Shown here piece after piece: positions 24,753 through 34,212 of a stretch of 64,000 nucleotides of DNA. Position 1 is the stretch's first letter. The number at the start of each line of letters is the position of its first letter. This stretch comes from CAYNHQ01 sp964397255 (GTDB lineage Bacteria; Bdellovibrionota_G; JALEGL01; DATDPG01): assembly GCA_964397255.1 (NCBI GenBank), contig CAYNHQ010000001.1, positions 434,001 through 498,000 of the forward strand. Reading direction: 5' to 3'. Under the pieces are notes generated by a model that saw nothing but the letters and a program-made list of their open reading frames with translations, was not told where the DNA came from and searched no databases. Position numbers and translations under genes: made by a program.

Positions 24753-25259
24753 TCAAAACGGAGGCCTCCCGGCCTTAATTTGTTTAACTGTGTACAGAAC
24801 TTTCTCAACGTGCCTGGTTGTCTCCGCCGGCAGGGGATATTCTGTGGGTGAAGCTAGGTATTTATCCACCCGAGGTTCTCCAGCATTGTAAGCGGCGATC
24901 GCAAGTCTTACTCCGCCGCGATAGCGAGCATATCGATTAAGCAGATGCTTAAAGAATTTAGCGCCGGCCTGAACACTTTCTTTCATACTGAATGAACGCC
25001 GGACATTGTAAGCCTTCTGCATATAAGGCATGAGTTGCATGATTCCATCGGCTCCTCTGGGAGAGAGTTTTCCCGGATCGAACCGAGATTCTTCCCAGGC
25101 CATAGCCATTAAGAAGGTGGCATCTATGCCATTGGCTGAAGAACACTCTTGAATCGTATCTATCACCCGCTGAAAACTTTCTGATCGGGGTTCGGTGGCC
25201 ATAGAATCAGCCGTAGCGAATAGGGCCACGAGTGCCATAATTGACATGTATGAACGCAT
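24753..25259 (-). CDS. Lytic transglycosylase (SLT domain)
   Basis: This 168-residue secreted protein has a signal peptide (MSIMALVALFATADSMA) and one SLT domain. The catalytic Glu lies in AWEESRFDP, the substrate motif is GIMQLMP, and the final motif is AIAAYNAGEPRV. It would cut the glycan strands of peptidoglycan. It is short, with no extra binding domain, as in envelope-machine-associated transglycosylases. No secretion system genes are adjacent. Confidence 0.9.
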   Translation of the reverse strand: MRSYMSIMALVALFATADSMATEPRSESFQRVIDTIQECSSANGIDATFLMAMAWEESRFDPGKLSPRGADGIMQLMPYMQKAYNVRRSFSMKESVQAGAKFFKHLLNRYARYRGGVRLAIAAYNAGEPRVDKYLASPTEYPLPAETTRHVEKVLYTVKQIKAGRPPF

Positions 25260-25306
25260 AGGTCCGGTGCAAATTGCAAAGGGGGTGCCGGACTAAGTAG
25301 TTGAAA

Positions 25307-26473
25307 CTACGTTACTTCTTTTGACTTTATCGGGACGAGATTGCCGCGTTTGGGGCGCCAGCGACGAAGGTAAATGCGGCTGGTGACCAGGATCATCGTG
25401 ATGAAGAATGGGACTTGAGACCCGTTACGAATGTGGCATCCCCCATCCGCTCCCGGTGTCTTGGTCGCATTCCCATAAAATCCACCGCTGCTGATCACCA
25501 ACGCCTTTTCAATTCTTGTAGTCCGATTAAACGCGTTTGTAACCACCACATCGTATTCGCCGGTGGTAAGCTGAGAAGTATCGAAGGTAACGGTTAAATC
25601 GCTGTGGCTTCCATCCATCACCTTTCCAGCCACGTCCCCCGCATCCCCACCCACTACAATCGAGGCGGTAGTGGAGGGTGTGAAATTGCTTCCTGAAATG
25701 TAAAGACCTACATCGTAAGTGGCATAGGCGTCTCCTTCGATTTGTGATGAAGAATGAACCACGGGAAATCCGGGATCATTCTTCGGGTAAAGATTGACCG
25801 CGGCTTCCATGTCATCAGCTTTTAATTCACGACGAAATGTTTCGCCGGGGCCGGAAGCAAAAAACATCGTCGCGAGATAAAATTTTGAAATAGTTTCTCC
25901 ATAACTGTCGGAAGAGTGTTCCAGCCCTAGCAGGTGCCCCGCTTCATGCGTCGCAATATTTTGAACGTCGACAGCCTGTGGGTCCTCATCGGGAGAGTCG
26001 ACTACCCCCCACGTAAAATATTCGCCGTTAAAATAGAGATCCGCATCGACAATCACCTTGTCGGAGGTTCGAAAAGTGGTGATTGTCACCGCGAGCGCGT
26101 TTGGAGGCGGAGCAAAGGGCAAATATTCCCAGCCCTTTTCCACCCAGGAAATATAGTTCCGACCGTCGTTACCGGGGCTCGTTATATGCTCCGGGCGGTC
26201 CTCGACAATTTTTATTTTTGTTCCCGGAACGGCCATCCAAGAATTGAAGGAAGCGCGAATCGCGTCGCGTTCCGAAACTTTGGGCCCCGCTTGATCATAT
26301 CCCTTTTTGAAGTCTTTGCTTCCTTGAGGATCGACCAGATAGTGGATCTCTCCATCTCCCCAGCGTGTATATTGGCCTTCAAAGGACGAAATACGAAAAG
26401 CGAACGCATGGCCTGCGACGAGAAGTCCGCCCGCAAAAAAAGTTCCAACCAACGTGCCGCGTACGAGCCGCAA
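25307..26473 (-). CDS. Matrixin-family metalloprotease with IPT-like domain and C-terminal sorting-like tail
   Basis: This 388-residue secreted zinc protease has a signal peptide (GTFFAGGLLVAGHAFA) and a matrixin domain with HEAGHLLGLEHSSD, the HExxHxxGxxH zinc motif. An IPT/TIG-like beta domain follows (VYISGSNF-like GLYISGSNFTPS to VTNAF). The C-terminus has a Gly-Gly-Cys, a hydrophobic helix and an Arg-rich end (YLRRWRPKR), resembling MYXO-CTERM or JDVT-CTERM sorting signals. A partner protein is encoded just upstream (26,492). Substrate unknown. Confidence 0.85.
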   Translation of the reverse strand: MRLVRGTLVGTFFAGGLLVAGHAFAFRISSFEGQYTRWGDGEIHYLVDPQGSKDFKKGYDQAGPKVSERDAIRASFNSWMAVPGTKIKIVEDRPEHITSPGNDGRNYISWVEKGWEYLPFAPPPNALAVTITTFRTSDKVIVDADLYFNGEYFTWGVVDSPDEDPQAVDVQNIATHEAGHLLGLEHSSDSYGETISKFYLATMFFASGPGETFRRELKADDMEAAVNLYPKNDPGFPVVHSSSQIEGDAYATYDVGLYISGSNFTPSTTASIVVGGDAGDVAGKVMDGSHSDLTVTFDTSQLTTGEYDVVVTNAFNRTTRIEKALVISSGGFYGNATKTPGADGGCHIRNGSQVPFFITMILVTSRIYLRRWRPKRGNLVPIKSKEVT

Positions 26474-26491
26474 TTCATCTCCTCTTTTCTA

Positions 26492-27073
26492 TTACGGCGG
26501 GGAAGTCCCCTCCGCTTTGACGTATCCTTCAATTTCTTTCACCAGATCCGATAAGGGGAGCTTCGTCCGTTTGGGCGAAGTTTCCTTCCCGCTGGAGAAG
26601 AAACGAACGGAGGGTGGGGGTTCGTAGGAGGCAAGGGGCTCTCCTGTTTTGAGATCGGTTGAGATATGAAATTTTCCCTGCGTCATCCCCGCGACAGTAG
26701 GAGTTCCATCCCGGTCGCTGGAGAGGAACACCAAAGCTTTTTCATGCGGGGCAAACCGGGCCACGCCATGGACGATCGTTCCGAAATCTTTGGTTTGCCC
26801 ACCCGGTTGACGAATCAGAATTTCGTCGGATGGGCCTCCTTTAATGGTTTTTTCCACCTTGAAACGGATGTAGGTGAAAACCATTTTCGCGCCGGGGTCG
26901 TAGCTTGACCAAGACGAGGCCACTTCCCCGATGTGAATGGACTTTGACTGAGAAGTGAGTTTTGCCTTGCTCCACTCTTCTAGACTTGTCGCGTTGACGT
27001 TGAATGAAAAAAGAACCACAGCCGCTAACACGTAGCGGAGAAGTCGGGTATATCCTCTGGGGCGGAAAAGAAT
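26492..27073 (-). CDS. Secreted matrixin-linked hypothetical protein
   Basis: The mature protein (LEEWSKAKLTSQ...) has a recurrent pattern found beside bacterial matrixins: VFTYIRFKVEKTIKGG, then RQPGGQTKDFGTIVHGVARF, then KALVFLSSD...VAGMTQGKF. A signal peptide is clear (RLLRYVLAAVVLFSFNVNAT). The frame stays open to 27,262, inside gltX on the other strand. A strong GGAGGG lies 7 bases before an ATT codon at 27,071-27,073 that would start exactly ahead of the signal peptide, so an unusual ATT start is proposed. Length from there is 193 residues. Function unknown; it lies 18 bases upstream of the protease gene. Confidence 0.65.
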   Translation of the reverse strand: MLFRPRGYTRLLRYVLAAVVLFSFNVNATSLEEWSKAKLTSQSKSIHIGEVASSWSSYDPGAKMVFTYIRFKVEKTIKGGPSDEILIRQPGGQTKDFGTIVHGVARFAPHEKALVFLSSDRDGTPTVAGMTQGKFHISTDLKTGEPLASYEPPPSVRFFSSGKETSPKRTKLPLSDLVKEIEGYVKAEGTSPP

Positions 27074-27183
27074 GCTAAAACCCTCCAGACCAAAGGATAG
27101 CGTAACCAAGCCGGTTACAGCAACTATAGTTTCTAATAGTATACAAAAGTTGCGTTTATAACATATCAAAACAAAAGGATTAA

Positions 27184-28593
27184 ATGAGTAGCCCTCCCAT
27201 TCGCGTTCGATTTGCCCCCAGCCCGACCGGTTATCTCCACATTGGGGGGGCACGAACAGCACTTTTTAACTTCCTTTTTGCCCGGCATCATCGAGGAAAA
27301 TTCGTTCTTCGGATTGAGGACACGGATAAAGAGCGATCCACACCTGAAAATACCGAAGCGATTTTGGATGGACTCCGGTGGCTTGGGCTCTCATGGGATG
27401 AAGGGCCCTTTTTGCAAAGCGATCGATACGATCTTTACCGCAAGAAACTCGATCAACTCCTAAAAGAAGGGAAAACCTATCGTTGCTATTGCACGGCGGA
27501 AGAGTTGGAAGAGAGACGGAAAGCTCAACTCGCGGCGAAAAAACCTCCCAAGTATGACGGTCGTTGCCGAGCGCTAATCGGAAAGAACGTCGATAAGCCC
27601 TTTACCATCCGTTTCCTTGTTCCCGCGGGAAAAACGTCGGTCAAAGACGTTGTGAAAGGAGATATTTCATTCAACAACGAAGAACTGGAAGATTTGGTTT
27701 TGGCCCGTAGCGATGGGAGCCCAACCTACAATTTTGTCGTTGTCGTCGATGATATCGACATGCAAATTTCACATGTGATTCGTGGAGATGATCATCTCAA
27801 CAACACGCCGAAGCAGATACTTCTCTATCGGGCAATGAATACCGAGCCCCCTCAGTTTGCACATGTCCCCTTGATACTCGGCCAAGACAAACAACGACTT
27901 TCGAAGCGCCATGGGGCAACATCGGTTCAGTCGTATCGGGAAATGGGCTATCTGCCGCATACGATGCTCAATTTTCTTGCACGGCTGGGCTGGTCGCATG
28001 GGGACCAGGAGATTTTTTCGCTTGATGAATTAATTGCCGCATTTTCATTGGAATCGGTCGGAAAATCGGCGGGAGTTTTTAACGCCGAAAAGCTTCTCTG
28101 GCTCAATCAGCACTACATTAAGCATGAGCCGCCGGAGGTGCTTCTTGCGGAAATCTGTCGATTTATTCCGGTTCCCGAAGAGAGAAAGAAGGGGGAAGGG
28201 TGGAAACGAACGATCGATCTTCTTCGAGAGCGTTCGAAAACGACGCTTGAAATGGCGGAGCTTTCCCGTTTTTATTTTCTGGATGATCTGAAAATGGATG
28301 AAAAAGCCGCGTCCAAATTTCTTCGCCCGGAGTTAAAAGGCCCTTTTGAAAAACTTCGAGCACTCTTTTCTTCGGCAAAGCAGTTCGATGAAACCACACT
28401 CAAACCCCCTTTTGAAGCCCTCATCACCGAGCTGCATATGAAATTGGGGGATCTCGCTCAGCCTCTGCGCGTGGCGCTCGTGGGAGGCACGGTCAGCCCC
28501 GGCATTTTCGATGTCCTCGAACTTCTGGGACGAGACCGCACACTGGCCCGCATGGATGATGCGCTAAAAAATTTCTTTATGAATCCCAGGTAG
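27184..28593 (+). CDS. gltX: Glutamyl-tRNA synthetase
   Basis: This 469-residue class I synthetase charges tRNA(Glu). It has the HIGH-type motif in PSPTGYLHIGGARTALF and the KMSKS equivalent KQRLSKRHGATS. Zinc-site-like cysteines appear at YRCYC...GRC. The C-terminal anticodon-binding helices have normal length. ATG 27184 has AAAAGGA in front. It may also serve Gln-tRNA in organisms lacking GlnRS; this cannot be judged here. Confidence 0.95.
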   Translation: MSSPPIRVRFAPSPTGYLHIGGARTALFNFLFARHHRGKFVLRIEDTDKERSTPENTEAILDGLRWLGLSWDEGPFLQSDRYDLYRKKLDQLLKEGKTYRCYCTAEELEERRKAQLAAKKPPKYDGRCRALIGKNVDKPFTIRFLVPAGKTSVKDVVKGDISFNNEELEDLVLARSDGSPTYNFVVVVDDIDMQISHVIRGDDHLNNTPKQILLYRAMNTEPPQFAHVPLILGQDKQRLSKRHGATSVQSYREMGYLPHTMLNFLARLGWSHGDQEIFSLDELIAAFSLESVGKSAGVFNAEKLLWLNQHYIKHEPPEVLLAEICRFIPVPEERKKGEGWKRTIDLLRERSKTTLEMAELSRFYFLDDLKMDEKAASKFLRPELKGPFEKLRALFSSAKQFDETTLKPPFEALITELHMKLGDLAQPLRVALVGGTVSPGIFDVLELLGRDRTLARMDDALKNFFMNPR

Positions 28594-28602
28594 AAGCATT
28601 TC

Positions 28603-29481
28603 ATGAACTTTGAAAAATTGGTCCGCCCATACAAAGTCCGAGAGGGGAAACATTTTCATCTGTCCGATATCGATCCAGGAGATACGAGAGGCCTCAAATC
28701 TAAAGAGGACGCGGCCAAGCTTCTGACCGAAGGCATCGAGCTCCTTTCGAAATACCAGGACATGCTTTACGCCCAGAACCACTGGGCATTACTTCTGATT
28801 TTCCAGGCGATGGACGGAGCAGGAAAGGACAGCACCATCAAACACGTGATGTCGGGGCTCAATCCGCAGGGCTGCCAGGTGTATTCCTTCAAAGTTCCGT
28901 CGGAGGAGGAACTGGATCATGACTTCCTTTGGAGGGCGAACCGATGCCTACCGGAGCGGGGGAAGATCGGTGTCTTCAATCGGTCTTATTATGAGGAGGT
29001 TCTGGTGGTTCGAGTCCATCCGGAAATCCTCAATCGCCAGCGGATCCCCAAAAATTTGGTGACGAAAAAAATTTGGCAGGAACGATACGAGGATATCAAT
29101 CATTTTGAGTCCTACCTTTCTCGAAACGGAGTTTTGATCCGGAAATTCTTTCTTCATGTCTCGAAAGAGGAACAGAGGCGCCGTTTTTTGAAAAGACTCG
29201 AGGAACCTGAAAAAAACTGGAAATTTTCCCCTTCCGACGTGAAAGAACGCCATTTTTGGAACACATATCAAAACGCGTATGAGGAAATGATCTGCCAGAC
29301 ATCGAGTCGGCATGCGCCCTGGCATGTGATTCCCGCTGATCACAAGTGGTTTATGCGCGCGGCTGTGTCAGCCGTTGTGGTGGAGGCGCTCGCATCGCTT
29401 CAATTGAAATATCCAGAGGTGAAACCCCGGGAAAGAAAGGAACTCCGGTTAGCGGAGAAGAGTTTAAAAGGCGGAGCCTGA
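28603..29481 (+). CDS. Polyphosphate kinase 2 family protein (PPK2)
   Basis: This 292-residue PPK2-family phosphotransferase moves phosphate between polyphosphate and nucleotides. The Walker A-like FQAMDGAGKDSTIKHV, the lid region with PSEEELDHDFLWR, and the Walker B-like VFNRSYYEEVLVVRVHPE are intact. A one-domain protein of this size fits class I (NDP) or class III (AMP/ADP) enzymes; the nucleotide cannot be fixed by eye. It lies 9 bases behind gltX and is probably co-transcribed. Confidence 0.9.
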   Translation: MNFEKLVRPYKVREGKHFHLSDIDPGDTRGLKSKEDAAKLLTEGIELLSKYQDMLYAQNHWALLLIFQAMDGAGKDSTIKHVMSGLNPQGCQVYSFKVPSEEELDHDFLWRANRCLPERGKIGVFNRSYYEEVLVVRVHPEILNRQRIPKNLVTKKIWQERYEDINHFESYLSRNGVLIRKFFLHVSKEEQRRRFLKRLEEPEKNWKFSPSDVKERHFWNTYQNAYEEMICQTSSRHAPWHVIPADHKWFMRAAVSAVVVEALASLQLKYPEVKPRERKELRLAEKSLKGGA

Positions 29482-29604
29482 CCTCTTGATTCAATTGACG
29501 CATTATTTTCGTTGAAATTTCGGATTGATCTGGATATGAAAGAACCAGTTGTAGGGGGGAGTTTCTAAGACAATTTTTGGGTTCGAAGCGGAGGAGGGAA
29601 CCGC

Positions 29605-31902
29605 TTGCGTACTTTTTTGGCGCTCATCTGCTTGATAAGCCTGCCCACGTTTGCCGTGGCGAGTGGAGAGAACGACGAGCTCCACATTGGTGATCGTTTT
29701 ACCCAAATTGTAAAGCTTACTTCCGAAAATCCAGGGGATGATCTGTTGCGCGAAATCTGGGGTGAAATTCATCTTGAAGCGCGACCTGATGTTCCCCACG
29801 CCGGTTACATTGATCGCCAGCGTGCCCTTTCTACGCCTGAAGCCTTTGTGCCCGCCGATTTTCCATGGGTGCTGCGCCTGACCGCTATAGAACACCTCAT
29901 TCGCCATCGCCTCTATCTTAAGTCTCTTCTTGTCTCCTACGGCGTAGCGGACCGCGATTTCAGATTGCCCAGCGAACTCGCCGATGTTTTTCCAGTGGAG
30001 CGCTTTCCCGAATTTGAGACCTATGCGGAGGAGCTGGGGCGACTTCCCACATCTGGAGAGGAACAGGATCTTAAGAATCGGCTGGAAGAAGTCATTCTCG
30101 CGGCTACCCGAGAAATAAGAGAAATCGATCGCGAGCTTCGAAACTCCACAGGTGTCATCCGCGATTTTGTACTTCAAAAGCGGGCTCGAGCCATGGCCGA
30201 AGCGCCTCGCCTCCTCGAGGTAGGGTTTCGCGAGGGGACATTTCATGTTCAAAAAAATCTTTACGAACGAATCGGCGAACTTCCCCAGCATGGGGAGGGA
30301 AGTGACCGAAGCGACGTAGGAAAAGAAATTGTGAAGAGCCTTCTCTTCGCCCTTGCTGAAAACCAGTCCGCCATTGAAGCTCTGATAAAAGCGACAAAGG
30401 AAGTGGAAATTGACCCACTCTTTGAATCGGCGCCACTTCTCATGTTGACCATCGCACGCTATCCAGAATTCAAAGAAGCCTTTCGAACCGGTTACCGCCA
30501 GTGGAATGATCGGGTTGATCGGCGCAATCGAAAAAGCCAGAAAGAGTTAATGACTTCCTCAGCGATTTCGGGAGGACTTGTTCTGGTGGGGTTTATCGCC
30601 CCCTATGTGGGAGCCTCGTTTGGGATTGCCCGAATCGCATCTCTGACGGGCACGGCCCTAATTGGAGTCGAAGGCTGGAAGACGTATTGGAAGGCCTATG
30701 CAGACTGGAGTCTAAAGCGGGCGACTTTCGCCGGAGCGGAACTCTTACTTTCGCGACAGGAATATCTTCAAGCGCGGGAAGCCTTTGGAGAAGAGATTGT
30801 GGCTTCCCTCTCGACCGCCGTTTTCTTTTTACCCGGACTTGCGGCCTGGGGAAGGGGAGTGGCTCTTTTCAATGGAGAGGCGAAAGGCCTTTCGCGCATC
30901 TTAAGCACCCTGGATCGGTATGCTTCGGAGACGGAAAGGACTTCGCGCTTCGCACTTTGGAGGGCCCGAATTGCTCGCTATAGCATTGCTCGCATTGAGC
31001 AGAGACTTTCACAGTCCATTCGAATGGGATCGAGACTGGAAGCGAATGAGGCGCATTTGGCGCTGGCGAGGCGCCCCGTTGCATTTAGCGGGCTTCGGTA
31101 TCATTGGCGTACGGATTTAGAAAAAGTAACTGCGGAGTCTCGTGCACACCTACCCCGCTTTTGGCCTTTTCAAAAGGAAGCCATCGATGAATCACTCAAT
31201 GAAGTGAAACGTGTGGCAGGAATTCTCGCCAGCAAAGAAGGAGGGCCCGGCGAGCTTTGGAAGCAAATCGGTTCTAGTATTCGCACTTCCATCGAAAACC
31301 GGGCCAACCGACAATTGGCCATGACATTCATTAGCACCAACACCGTTATGAAATTTGCCATCGAATCGCTCATCCGCAACGGAGACGTCTGGGAGGAGAA
31401 ACGACTTTTTGGACGGATCCCGATTCCCAAAAAGGGAATCCTCATCAATCTGACCATTGGTAATACGGTTCTCGGTGTGATGGCCTTTGCGAGCCACATT
31501 CAAAATCCCTTTCTGAAAGTGATTCCCTCGGTTCTTGTGACAGGTGGGGCGACGGCGCTGGCAGAATTCGGATACACGGGGCATGCCGAACCGAAGCGAG
31601 TCGCAGCGGAAATGGCCTACAACATGGCCGCCGTTTGGTTCACGGTCCCAGTGCAAATTCAGCTCGCCGATTTTTTGCAACAACTGCCACGGACGTCCGG
31701 CATGTCCTATGTGGCGTATCGGGCTTCGTGGGCGGCCACGGGCTATGTGGTTTCAGGCACACACTCCAGAATTATGCTCAAATTTTTTGAGAACGCGGGA
31801 AGCCGGCAAGATTATTATGGCAATTACTTCCGGACGCAAAACGACGATTCCACCTATCGAATTCCAAAGGGGGCGTATCAGAGCAGGGCTTCGAAAGGCT
31901 AG
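29605..31902 (+). CDS. Large secreted/membrane hypothetical protein
   Basis: This 765-residue protein is not recognised. It has a signal peptide (TFLALICLISLPTFAVA), a long, charged, mostly helical region to about residue 310, and hydrophobic stretches near residues 315-355, 405-425, 615-640 and 660-700. It is probably anchored in the membrane with a large periplasmic part. The TTG start is supported by GGAGGGAA 4 bases upstream. The C-terminal 60 residues are Tyr- and Arg-rich. It overlaps the convergent gene at 31,899 by 4 bases. Confidence 0.7.
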   Translation: MRTFLALICLISLPTFAVASGENDELHIGDRFTQIVKLTSENPGDDLLREIWGEIHLEARPDVPHAGYIDRQRALSTPEAFVPADFPWVLRLTAIEHLIRHRLYLKSLLVSYGVADRDFRLPSELADVFPVERFPEFETYAEELGRLPTSGEEQDLKNRLEEVILAATREIREIDRELRNSTGVIRDFVLQKRARAMAEAPRLLEVGFREGTFHVQKNLYERIGELPQHGEGSDRSDVGKEIVKSLLFALAENQSAIEALIKATKEVEIDPLFESAPLLMLTIARYPEFKEAFRTGYRQWNDRVDRRNRKSQKELMTSSAISGGLVLVGFIAPYVGASFGIARIASLTGTALIGVEGWKTYWKAYADWSLKRATFAGAELLLSRQEYLQAREAFGEEIVASLSTAVFFLPGLAAWGRGVALFNGEAKGLSRILSTLDRYASETERTSRFALWRARIARYSIARIEQRLSQSIRMGSRLEANEAHLALARRPVAFSGLRYHWRTDLEKVTAESRAHLPRFWPFQKEAIDESLNEVKRVAGILASKEGGPGELWKQIGSSIRTSIENRANRQLAMTFISTNTVMKFAIESLIRNGDVWEEKRLFGRIPIPKKGILINLTIGNTVLGVMAFASHIQNPFLKVIPSVLVTGGATALAEFGYTGHAEPKRVAAEMAYNMAAVWFTVPVQIQLADFLQQLPRTSGMSYVAYRASWAATGYVVSGTHSRIMLKFFENAGSRQDYYGNYFRTQNDDSTYRIPKGAYQSRASKG

Positions 31903-32384
31903 TTGCCCATGGGGGGCTGAGCGCCCGATTTTCTCATTCGCCGAATGTTCTTCGCCTCGGCCGTTAGAGCATTTTCACCATAACGATGGATGATTTCGTC
32001 AAACACTTTTCGTATGGGTGTTCCTTTTTCGAGTTCCGCATCAACGGTCTTTCGCCGCTCGTCCGCGGCGGAACTGTTGCAGCCAGGATCTGAAAGGGTG
32101 GTGGTCGGATCGTCAGGGCATACAAGCGCCGCATACATCATATTAAAAGGCTTGGAATCTCCCCCTTCCATGGGCGGGTGACCGGAGGGCATCTCGCCCT
32201 GAGGTCCATTCATATCCGGCTCAGCGGAGCGCATCATCATATGAGGGTCCTCCATTCGGCTCATAGGAGGCGAAAATTGGGGTCCCACGGAGCGCTTTGA
32301 ATTTTGAATCACCAAGATCAAAAGCAAAAGAGCGATGACAGCGAGAAGGCCTGTGGTAGTGGAGGGCTTTGTCCAAAATGACAT
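31899..32384 (-). CDS. Membrane-anchored hypothetical protein, weakly CcmH-like
   Basis: This 161-residue protein has an N-terminal anchor (GLLAVIALLLLILVIQ), a Met/Pro-rich linker (residues ~40-75) and a C-terminal region with two cysteines in CPDDPTTTLSDPGC. A helix RRKTVDAELEKGTPIRKVFD and then HRYGENAL follow. The order Cys...Cys, R.xV...G, xRYG is that of CcmH/CycL cytochrome c maturation proteins, but the Cys spacing is not CxxC, so this is only a resemblance. It lies just downstream of the DUF885 gene on the same strand. Confidence 0.5.
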   Translation of the reverse strand: MSFWTKPSTTTGLLAVIALLLLILVIQNSKRSVGPQFSPPMSRMEDPHMMMRSAEPDMNGPQGEMPSGHPPMEGGDSKPFNMMYAALVCPDDPTTTLSDPGCNSSAADERRKTVDAELEKGTPIRKVFDEIIHRYGENALTAEAKNIRRMRKSGAQPPMGN

Positions 32385-32390
32385 GCGGAC

Positions 32391-34193
32391 CTATTTATCT
32401 CTCTTCAGGTCCTCTAGCAACTGATCGTGATAAAAAGAAACGGGAACACCGTCGTACGTAAGAACCATGGCATGGAATTTCGCCAGGTTAAATTTTTTTC
32501 CAAGAGCTTCTTTCGCGTCTCTGCGCAAATCGAGCAGATCCTTCTTGCCTAGATGGTATGTGATGGCTTGAAGAGGCCATTTGGAGTAGCGATAAATCTC
32601 TCGTTCCGCCGTCACATCGCCTGAAAGCGTTTTCTCATTGAAGTATCGAACGGCATCTTCGTAAGACATCCGTCCCGTGTGAATTCCGACATCGACGACG
32701 ATTCGGACATTTCGCCACTGGGCATCTTTGAGCTGAAAGAGTTCTTCCTCAGGCGTGTAGAAGCCCTCCTCCGCCATTAATTCTTCCGTGTAGTGCGCCC
32801 AACCTTCCATGCCGAGGCTTGACATCACATCGGGGGTCCCTGTGCGAACCAAATAAGATAGATTTTTTCTTCCGCCATGAATAAAGGCTCGCGCGGAGTC
32901 GCCCAACTGGAGATCGTGCCCCGGAACCGCCTCGTGAACGACCAAGTTGGGAGCGGCTGCACGGCAATGATTGAGTTCAAGAAGTTTGGGATCACCTCCG
33001 GGGTTCTTGAGAGTTCTCGTGGGTGTCACCCAAAATTGCGCAGGAACATTGTCGAGAAAGGGTGGGATCGGATTCATTGCGGCCACACTCAGGACATTCG
33101 TGAAGGCTGCCGGCGTTTCGACGATATTGATCTGGTAGTCGGAGGGGAGAATGAACATTTTCTTCTCTCGCAGGAATGAAACCGCTCTCACCACCAGTTT
33201 TCGATACATCGCGAACATTTCGTCGTCTGAAGTTGGAGCTTCGTGTTGGAGGGAATTGACCATTTCTGAATACGGCTTTGGTTTTTCATTTCGACTCTGG
33301 GAGATCTTGTCGGCGACGGATTGCATTTTCTTTGCCGTCAATTCCACCTGCTTTTTTCCATACTCAAAGAGCACTTGGGGAGTCAGAGACGAAAAGAGAA
33401 GATGTTTGAGCCTCCAGGCATATTCTCCTTCGCCAATGGCAAAAGAATGGTTTGTTGCGATGGGAAGGATTTTCGTTTGAAGAAAGGAGACCTGTTCGGC
33501 AAGGGCTTGATCGATCCTTTCGACAGCCTTTTTTAATTTGGGCTCGAACGTCGCGTATTGATCTTTGGAAAGAGATGCTTTGGCGGCCTCTAAAACATCC
33601 TTCCCGAAATACGATGCCACCTCATCTTGCAGTTCGATGCCGTCACGCGTGACCTCTCGCTTGTAAAAGGGGGCTTTCGTAGTGAGGCCGATTTCAAGAT
33701 TCGCTCTACGCTCCTTTAAAAGAGTCGGAATCGCCTCCATCCGTTTGAGAATAGCCTTCCATTCACTCTCTTTTCCGTGCTGGCGAGTCACATTGTAATA
33801 AACCGTGTCGACCAGATCGGAAAGGTCAGTCTCAGATCGCCAGCCGAGCGGATAAGTCTTATCAATATTCAGAATCGCCCACTGGGAAGCGGTTCGTATC
33901 ACTTGAAGATCAATCCGATCATCCGTGGATAAGCTCTTTTCTTGAATGTTTTCGGAATCTTTTAAGAATTGGGAGTAGAGGGTCTTTATTTCCTTTTTCG
34001 CCGTCTCATTTTCAGGAGGAAGCTGGTCGTCGAAGCCGGGATAACCCATCACCGTCGCCGAAATCGGCTGATACTTCATCGGTTTTTCGAAGAACTCCCG
34101 TTTGAGATCATTCAATGTTTTGGCCATAGCCCCCTCAGAGAAAAGAAGTAAAATGAGCGGAAGACCGAAAAGTTTCTTTCGAGGTCGAATCAC
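32391..34193 (-). CDS. DUF885 family secreted putative peptidase
   Basis: This 600-residue protein has a signal peptide (GLPLILLLFSEGAMA) and the full DUF885 pattern: VVHEAVPGHDLQ as a putative zinc motif with its two His and Glu, then GMEGWAHYTEELM, and RIVVDVGIHTGRMS. The family is distantly related to zinc carboxypeptidases and is common in proteobacterial periplasms; substrates are mostly unknown. It starts 19 bases from the proposed start of the divergent aminotransferase gene. Confidence 0.85.
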   Translation of the reverse strand: MIRPRKKLFGLPLILLLFSEGAMAKTLNDLKREFFEKPMKYQPISATVMGYPGFDDQLPPENETAKKEIKTLYSQFLKDSENIQEKSLSTDDRIDLQVIRTASQWAILNIDKTYPLGWRSETDLSDLVDTVYYNVTRQHGKESEWKAILKRMEAIPTLLKERRANLEIGLTTKAPFYKREVTRDGIELQDEVASYFGKDVLEAAKASLSKDQYATFEPKLKKAVERIDQALAEQVSFLQTKILPIATNHSFAIGEGEYAWRLKHLLFSSLTPQVLFEYGKKQVELTAKKMQSVADKISQSRNEKPKPYSEMVNSLQHEAPTSDDEMFAMYRKLVVRAVSFLREKKMFILPSDYQINIVETPAAFTNVLSVAAMNPIPPFLDNVPAQFWVTPTRTLKNPGGDPKLLELNHCRAAAPNLVVHEAVPGHDLQLGDSARAFIHGGRKNLSYLVRTGTPDVMSSLGMEGWAHYTEELMAEEGFYTPEEELFQLKDAQWRNVRIVVDVGIHTGRMSYEDAVRYFNEKTLSGDVTAEREIYRYSKWPLQAITYHLGKKDLLDLRRDAKEALGKKFNLAKFHAMVLTYDGVPVSFYHDQLLEDLKRDK

Positions 34194-34212
34194 TCGAGGC
34201 AGAATCTATCAG

